Below are positions 5,363 through 9,216 of a stretch of 9,216 bases of DNA, piece after piece (positions within the stretch are counted from its first letter, which is position 1; each line of letters begins with the position of its first letter). The DNA comes from Thermodesulfobacteriota bacterium (GTDB lineage Bacteria > Desulfobacterota > Dissulfuribacteria > Dissulfuribacterales > UBA3076): positions 1-9,216 of the forward strand of contig QNAY01000027.1 in the NCBI GenBank assembly GCA_003645605.1. The letters are read 5' to 3'. The notes beneath the pieces are model-generated. The model saw only the letters and a list, made by a program, of their open reading frames with translations. It had not been told where the DNA came from and did not search any database. Both the position numbers and the translations under genes were made by a program.

Positions 5363-6280
5363 ATGGGTAAGATTGCTGATGCCTTGGATAAGGCAAGGAG
5401 AGAGCCGGCAAGAAAGAAGGATCAGTTAAGGCCAGCCGGCGAGACTAGGTCGAGAGAGCAAAAGCAGGCACGAGTTCAGCATGAGGTAAGTCCGAAACCA
5501 GTCTATCCGGATACGAATGTTTCCAAGACAGATATTCAGACCGGGGAAGAGGCCGGATTTGTATCAGAGGCCCTTCAGGGGCCGGTTGATCCTAAGCTGG
5601 TGGTATTTCACGAACCCGAGTCTCCCGCTGCAGAGCGCTTTAAGGTGCTGCGGTCCCAAATTCTTTATCCCAAGGACGGTAAAGATCGCAGGGTGATACT
5701 TGTGACCTCTGCCATGGAGGCGGCCGGCAAGACCATGGTGGCGTGTAACCTGGCAGTAAGTATTGCCCAAGGTGTAGATCCTTATGCCCTCTTGATAGAT
5801 ACTGATATCAGAAAAGCATCTGTGCATCGAATGCTGGGGTTTGAGCCGGCCGAAGGACTTTCAGAATATCTCCAGACAGATGAACCCCTATCAAAATACC
5901 TGATCAGGACTCCCATGATGAAGCTGACGGTTCTTCCTGCCGGTCGTTCTGTGAGGAATCCTGCCGAGCTTCTGAATTCTGATAAAATGAGACACCTATT
6001 TGAAGAGGCGAGAGAGAGATATCCGGATCGTTTTATTATAGTGGATTCTCCTCCTGTCAACTTGGCGGCTGAAACATCGAGCCTTGCTCAAAATGTCGAT
6101 GCAGTGGTTTTTGTGGTTCGTTATGGTTATTCCAATCAGGATTTGATAGAAGAGGCCATTGCCAAGGTGGGTGAGGATAAGGTTCTGGGCATAGTCTTTA
6201 ACTGTTTTGAAAGCACGCCAGGGAAATATTCCTATTATAAAAAGAAATATCCTTACTATAGCTCAAGAGAGCAGACCTAA
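5363..6280 (+). CDS. BY-type protein tyrosine kinase (capsular/exopolysaccharide autokinase)
   Basis: This 305-residue cytoplasmic kinase should pair with the separate chain-length protein and control polymerisation by cyclic autophosphorylation. It begins MGKIADALDKA, like kinases of exosortase loci (TIGR03018-like, from memory), followed by a variable charged linker to about residue 75. ESPAAERFKVLRSQI (86-100) matches the ExxRxxR-type oligomerisation motif. Walker A is AMEAAGKT at 117-124, A' is LLIDTDIR at 143-150 (Asp146, Asp148), and Walker B is IIVDSPP at 225-231 (Asp228). The C-terminus carries a tyrosine cluster, six Tyr at 289, 291, 292, 296, 298 and 299 mixed with lysines, the usual autophosphorylation site. 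The P-loop is unusual: kinases of this type commonly read PGEGK[ST], here EAAGKT. The A' box lacks its common terminal Pro. The ribosome binding site is weak (only AGAG a few bases upstream). Confidence 0.92.
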   Translation: MGKIADALDKARREPARKKDQLRPAGETRSREQKQARVQHEVSPKPVYPDTNVSKTDIQTGEEAGFVSEALQGPVDPKLVVFHEPESPAAERFKVLRSQILYPKDGKDRRVILVTSAMEAAGKTMVACNLAVSIAQGVDPYALLIDTDIRKASVHRMLGFEPAEGLSEYLQTDEPLSKYLIRTPMMKLTVLPAGRSVRNPAELLNSDKMRHLFEEARERYPDRFIIVDSPPVNLAAETSSLAQNVDAVVFVVRYGYSNQDLIEEAIAKVGEDKVLGIVFNCFESTPGKYSYYKKKYPYYSSREQT

Positions 6281-6333
6281 CTCAAAACAGGGACCCCATT
6301 TTGTAGCGGCCCCACTATCTGTATGGCTGGTCT

Positions 6334-7722
6334 ATGATCAGAGTTTTTGGAAAAAAATATTCCATCAGAAGGCTGTTTTTTTTCAGTGGTGAAGGCCTTT
6401 TTCTGTTTCTTTCTCTAGTTGTGGCAGTAGCCTGTCGTCATGGTGGAGATATTTCTGCATTTGATATGCTGCCCCTGTGGCCCAGATTGCTTCTGATAGT
6501 TTTTGTCTGCCTTTTGTGTCTTTACTACTATGATCTATATACTTTCAGGTCCGGGTTCAGCTATGTGGAGATGACCATCCGCCTGATCCAGGCCCTTGGT
6601 AGCGCCTCCATTTTTCTGGGATTTCTTTATTTTGTCTTTCCGGTCCTCTTGCCCGGCCGATGGGTCTTTTTGGGAAGCCTGCTTGTCTTCATTTTTCTCA
6701 GCAGCCTTTGGAGATATGCCTATTGCTGGATGCTTAGAAAAGAGTGGTGGACCATTCCTGTCTTGATTGTAGGATCCGGTCCCTTTTCTGAAGAGATAGT
6801 CCGGGAAATCAAGGAAAATAGTGACTGCGGTTTCAGGGTTGCAGGCGCGGTTTTGGACCAAGTGCCTGCTGCGGAAGAAGCTTATGGCAATACAGTGGTC
6901 TTTAATTCTTTTTCCAATCTGTACCAGCGGGTAGGTGAAACAGGAACGGAAGAAATTATTGTTGCCATGGACCAGCGCAGGGGGCGCCTTCCTTTGGATG
7001 AACTCCTGGAGTGTAAAATGGAGGGTGTGCCTGTCCTTGAGGGAGAGTCTTTTTATGAGGAGATTACAGGTAGGATATTGGTTGATAAGATAAATCCCAG
7101 TTGGCTGATTTTTCACAAGGGTTTTCAAAAATCGTGGGTAATGTTGGCAACAAAGCGACTTATTGGTACATGCATATCAGCTCTTGGCCTTTTTTTATCA
7201 TCCCCGATCATTTTGCTTACTTCCATATGTATTAAGTTGGATTCCCCCGGTTCGATATTCTATAGGCAAGAAAGAGTGGGCAAGGACGGCAAGCCCTTTA
7301 CTTTAATTAAGTTTCGCTCTATGGGACAGGACGCAGAGCATGGAGAGGCCGAGTGGGCAAAACAGGATGATGTCAGGGTCACAAGAGTTGGTAAAATAAT
7401 CCGTAAACTCAGGATAGACGAGATTCCACAGATGTGGAATGTCTTAAAAGGCGAAATGAATTTTGTGGGGCCTAGACCTGAGAGGCCGCAATTCGTGAGC
7501 GAGCTGGCAAAGAAGATCCGGTATTATGATCAGCGCAGCACTGTTCAACCGGGAATTACGGGCTGGGCTCAGATCAGCTATCCTTATGGGGCGTCAGAGG
7601 AAGATTCAAAAAAGAAACTTGAATACGACCTCTTTTATATAAAGCACATGTCTGTAATACTGGATCTTTATATAATACTTAAGACCGTTAAGACAATCCT
7701 TTTCAGGGAAGGGGCTCGATAG
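6334..7722 (+). CDS. Undecaprenyl-phosphate sugar-1-phosphate transferase, large (WbaP/EpsB) type
   Basis: This 462-residue inner-membrane enzyme transfers a sugar phosphate from a nucleotide sugar to undecaprenyl phosphate, the first step of repeat-unit synthesis. The opening MIRVFGKKYSIRRL is the usual start of exosortase-locus members (TIGR03013-like, from memory) and supports ATG 6334 although the ribosome binding site is poor. Four membrane helices lie at about 15-34, 51-68, 85-106 and 110-128. A Rossmann-like middle domain runs about 140-260 (IPVLIVGSGP). The catalytic domain begins with KRLIGT at 274, has a re-entrant hydrophobic stretch at 280-300, then DSPGSIFYRQERVGKDGKPF (303-322) and FRSM. 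The catalytic Asp-Glu pair is D362-E363 in RIDEIPQ, followed by VGPRPERP (378-385) and QPGITGWAQ (405-413). The length is normal. It follows the kinase after 53 bp, probably in the same transcript. Confidence 0.92.
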   Translation: MIRVFGKKYSIRRLFFFSGEGLFLFLSLVVAVACRHGGDISAFDMLPLWPRLLLIVFVCLLCLYYYDLYTFRSGFSYVEMTIRLIQALGSASIFLGFLYFVFPVLLPGRWVFLGSLLVFIFLSSLWRYAYCWMLRKEWWTIPVLIVGSGPFSEEIVREIKENSDCGFRVAGAVLDQVPAAEEAYGNTVVFNSFSNLYQRVGETGTEEIIVAMDQRRGRLPLDELLECKMEGVPVLEGESFYEEITGRILVDKINPSWLIFHKGFQKSWVMLATKRLIGTCISALGLFLSSPIILLTSICIKLDSPGSIFYRQERVGKDGKPFTLIKFRSMGQDAEHGEAEWAKQDDVRVTRVGKIIRKLRIDEIPQMWNVLKGEMNFVGPRPERPQFVSELAKKIRYYDQRSTVQPGITGWAQISYPYGASEEDSKKKLEYDLFYIKHMSVILDLYIILKTVKTILFREGAR

Positions 7723-7821
7723 TAGATCACTTTCTTTGTACCATTCCTTTACAGTTATTGGCCCATGAAATAACAGTTGAGTAGTGAGTTTTCCTAGTGA
7801 GAACCGTTGCCCGGCAGGAAT

Positions 7822-7827
7822 AAGGAG
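7822..7827 (+). promoter_or_regulatory. Ribosome binding site of the epimerase gene
   Basis: AAGGAG lies 9 bases before ATG 7837. It decides between that start and the in-frame TTG at 7807, which would add ten residues and has no such site. The preceding 114-bp gap (7723-7836) shows no clear promoter or terminator. Confidence 0.7.
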
Positions 7828-7836
7828 AATTATTTA

Positions 7837-8877
7837 ATGACTACGAAATCATCTCATACAATCAAAAAGATACTGGTTACCGGTGCTGCCGGATTCATAG
7901 GATATCACCTTTCCGGACGACTCCTGGAGGAGGGGAGAGAAGTCGTGGGCCTTGATAACATGAACGACTACTATGATCCGGCTATCAAGGAGGCACGCCT
8001 TTCCCGGCTTACACCACATGTTAATTTCAAATCTGTGCGAAAAGACCTGTCGGACAAAGCTGCAATGGAAGAACTCTTTGTGGAAGAGAAATTTGATGGA
8101 GTGGTCAATCTGGCAGCCCAGGCAGGTGTGCGCTATTCCCTAATAAACCCTCATTCCTATGTGGATTCAAATCTGGTTGGCTTTATGAATGTCCTTGAGG
8201 GATGCCGGCATAATAATGTCAAGCACCTGGTCTTTGCCTCGTCCAGTTCTGTATATGGAGCAAATACCAGAATGCCTTTTAGTGTCCATGACAATGTGGA
8301 CCATCCTGTGTCCATTTATGCCGCTACCAAAAAGGCCAACGAGCTAATGGCCCACACATACAGCCATCTGTATGGGCTACACTGTACAGGGCTTCGTTTT
8401 TTTACTGTTTACGGGCCGTGGGGAAGACCTGACATGGCCCTCTTTTTGTTCACAAATGCCATATTGGAAGATCGTCCCATAGATGTGTTCAACCACGGTA
8501 AAATGCGCCGGGATTTTACATACGTAGATGACATTGTCGAAGGGGTGGTAAGGGTCCTGGACAGACCTGCCGAACCCAATTCCGGTTGGACTGGTGATGC
8601 ACCGGATCCGAGTTCAAGCTACGCACCATACAAGCTCTATAATATTGGGAACAACCAGCCCGTGGAGTTGTTGCGTTTTATTGAAATAATAGAAGAATGT
8701 CTGGGAAAGAAGGCCCGGAAGAATCTGTTGCCCTTGCAGCCGGGGGATGTGCCGGCCACCTATGCAAATATTGACGACCTGATGAGAGACGTAGGGTTTA
8801 AGCCAAGTACCACCCTGGAGGAGGGGATTCCAAAATTCATTGCATGGTATAAGGATTATTATAAGGTGTTGAGATAG
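7837..8877 (+). CDS. NAD-dependent sugar epimerase, UDP-glucuronate 4-epimerase-like
   Basis: This 346-residue extended short-chain dehydrogenase is predicted to interconvert UDP-glucuronate and UDP-galacturonate (or a related nucleotide sugar) in the cytoplasm. The NAD-binding GAAGFIG lies at 16-22. [18 protein letters not shown] at 38-55 is the characteristic substrate-side stretch of the glucuronate epimerase (CapI/LpsL-like) branch. [11 protein letters not shown] lies at 91-101. The active site has the serine run 135-138 before VYG, and YAATK with Tyr161 and Lys165. [15 protein letters not shown] at 187-201 and [13 protein letters not shown] at 224-236 are also typical. The length matches the family (about 335-350). 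It likely supplies a uronic acid for the polymer. Substrate choice cannot be proven from motifs, so UDP-glucose or N-acetyl variants remain possible. The gene is co-directional with the rest of the cluster. Confidence 0.88.
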   Translation: MTTKSSHTIKKILVTGAAGFIGYHLSGRLLEEGREVVGLDNMNDYYDPAIKEARLSRLTPHVNFKSVRKDLSDKAAMEELFVEEKFDGVVNLAAQAGVRYSLINPHSYVDSNLVGFMNVLEGCRHNNVKHLVFASSSSVYGANTRMPFSVHDNVDHPVSIYAATKKANELMAHTYSHLYGLHCTGLRFFTVYGPWGRPDMALFLFTNAILEDRPIDVFNHGKMRRDFTYVDDIVEGVVRVLDRPAEPNSGWTGDAPDPSSSYAPYKLYNIGNNQPVELLRFIEIIEECLGKKARKNLLPLQPGDVPATYANIDDLMRDVGFKPSTTLEEGIPKFIAWYKDYYKVLR

Positions 8878-8904
8878 AATTAGCTATCCGTCCTTCTGTT
8901 TAGA

Positions 8905-8916
8905 AAGGAGAGAGGT
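8905..8916 (+). promoter_or_regulatory. Ribosome binding site region of the second sugar transferase
   Basis: AAGGAG (8905-8910) runs into AGAGGT (8911-8916). The second part lies 6 bases before GTG 8923 and 9 bases before ATG 8926, so either of these adjacent in-frame codons could start the gene. I use ATG. Confidence 0.55.
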
Positions 8917-8925
8917 AAATTCGTG

Positions 8926-9216
8926 ATGGGTGTTTTTCGCACCCGGTATTTAAAACGCATACTAGATCTTTTTGTCGTAATCCCCAGGCTGGCGGCTATC
9001 CTGCCGATTATGGGGATCGTAGCCATGTTGGTGCGTTTGAAAATTGGCTCACCAATGCTGTTTCGGCAGGTCCGGCCAGGCATTCACGGCAAACCGTTTA
9101 CTATATATAAATTCCGCACAATGACCGATGCCATGGATGCTAAGGGCAATCTCCTGCCTGACGGGCAGCGCCTGACACCATTAGGTGGCTTTCTTCGCAG
9201 TACCAGCCTTGATGAA
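8926..9216 (+). CDS. Second sugar-1-phosphate transferase, small (PglC-like) type, 3' end outside window
   Basis: Ninety-seven codons are visible and the frame is open to the window edge. The protein starts MGVFRTRYLKRILDLF and has a single hydrophobic, proline-containing re-entrant stretch at about 12-36. It continues with the bacterial sugar transferase signature: GSPMLFRQVRPGIHGKPFTIYKFRTM at 41-66, LTPLGGFLR at 83-91, and the sequence stops at TSLDE, whose Asp96-Glu97 are the catalytic pair. There is no four-helix N-terminal region or nucleotide-binding-like domain, so it belongs with small monotopic enzymes such as Campylobacter PglC. It would prime a glycan on undecaprenyl phosphate, with diacetamido sugars common for this type, but the substrate is unknown here. 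It lies 48 bp after the epimerase. Confidence 0.9.
   Translation, partial: MGVFRTRYLKRILDLFVVIPRLAAILPIMGIVAMLVRLKIGSPMLFRQVRPGIHGKPFTIYKFRTMTDAMDAKGNLLPDGQRLTPLGGFLRSTSLDE

Noticed and set aside
5188..5429. Two overlapping small + strand open frames (60 and 72 codons) upstream of the kinase
   Set aside because: Both translate the palindromic repeat 5188-5340 (VISNVARNLLL and CHFERSEKSAV), have no ribosome binding site, and run into the kinase gene in other frames.
6535..7128. 197-codon open frame on the minus strand
   Set aside because: It lies wholly inside the sugar transferase gene, whose domains are clear on the + strand, and its translation shows no recognisable fold.
7723..7836. Possible promoter (TTTACA, 17 bp, TAACAG) before the epimerase
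   Set aside because: The -10 is poor and nothing else supports transcription starting here.
1..9216. CRISPR arrays, tRNA, rRNA, integrase or transposase genes
   Set aside because: No regularly spaced direct repeats, tRNA-like cloverleaf or recombinase motifs were seen; the repeats present are palindromic, non-coding elements.

Overview
The window carries one strand-coherent block of genes, all on the + strand, from a Gram-negative bacterium. It encodes export and assembly machinery for an extracellular polysaccharide. The set and order match the polysaccharide part of exosortase (XrtA)/PEP-CTERM loci: short Wza-type export protein, outer-membrane beta-barrel, GumC/Wzz-type chain-length protein, ExeA-like AAA ATPase with a C-terminal membrane anchor, free-standing BY-type tyrosine kinase, then an EpsB/WbaP-like priming sugar transferase. 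No exosortase gene lies inside the window. The moderate GC content, gene style and abundant dispersed palindromic repeats would fit a Thermodesulfobacteriota ('deltaproteobacterial') genome. That taxonomic call is an impression, not a demonstration.

Layout: 1-153 is the 3' end of an HNH endonuclease gene, whose last codons carry the ribosome binding site of the export protein gene (157-792). An outer-membrane barrel follows (846-2132). A 159-bp inverted-repeat element (2129-2287) sits at the barrel's stop codon, flanked by a perfect 8-bp direct repeat. Next come the chain-length protein (2367-3989) and, 5 bp later, the membrane-anchored ATPase (3995-5014). The 348-bp gap 5015-5362 is almost filled by two unrelated palindromic elements (5006-5141 and 5188-5340); the first overlaps the ATPase stop codon and the second has a 6-bp flanking duplication. 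The BY-kinase (5363-6280), a large-type phosphoglycosyl transferase (6334-7722), a UDP-glucuronate 4-epimerase-like protein (7837-8877) and the start of a second, small-type phosphoglycosyl transferase (8926 to the edge) complete the window.

Working model: the sugar transferase loads the first sugar phosphate onto undecaprenyl phosphate and the epimerase supplies a nucleotide sugar. The chain-length protein and the BY-kinase control polymerisation and export across the inner membrane. The export lipoprotein and the beta-barrel carry the polymer through the outer membrane. The membrane ATPase is conserved in such loci, but its exact role is not established.

The most unusual content is the repeats. 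Three different palindromic element types occupy two junctions of one operon, two of them end on stop codons, and one insertion can be reversed on paper to recover the original gene end exactly (Tyr-Glu-Trp-Arg-stop both before and after).
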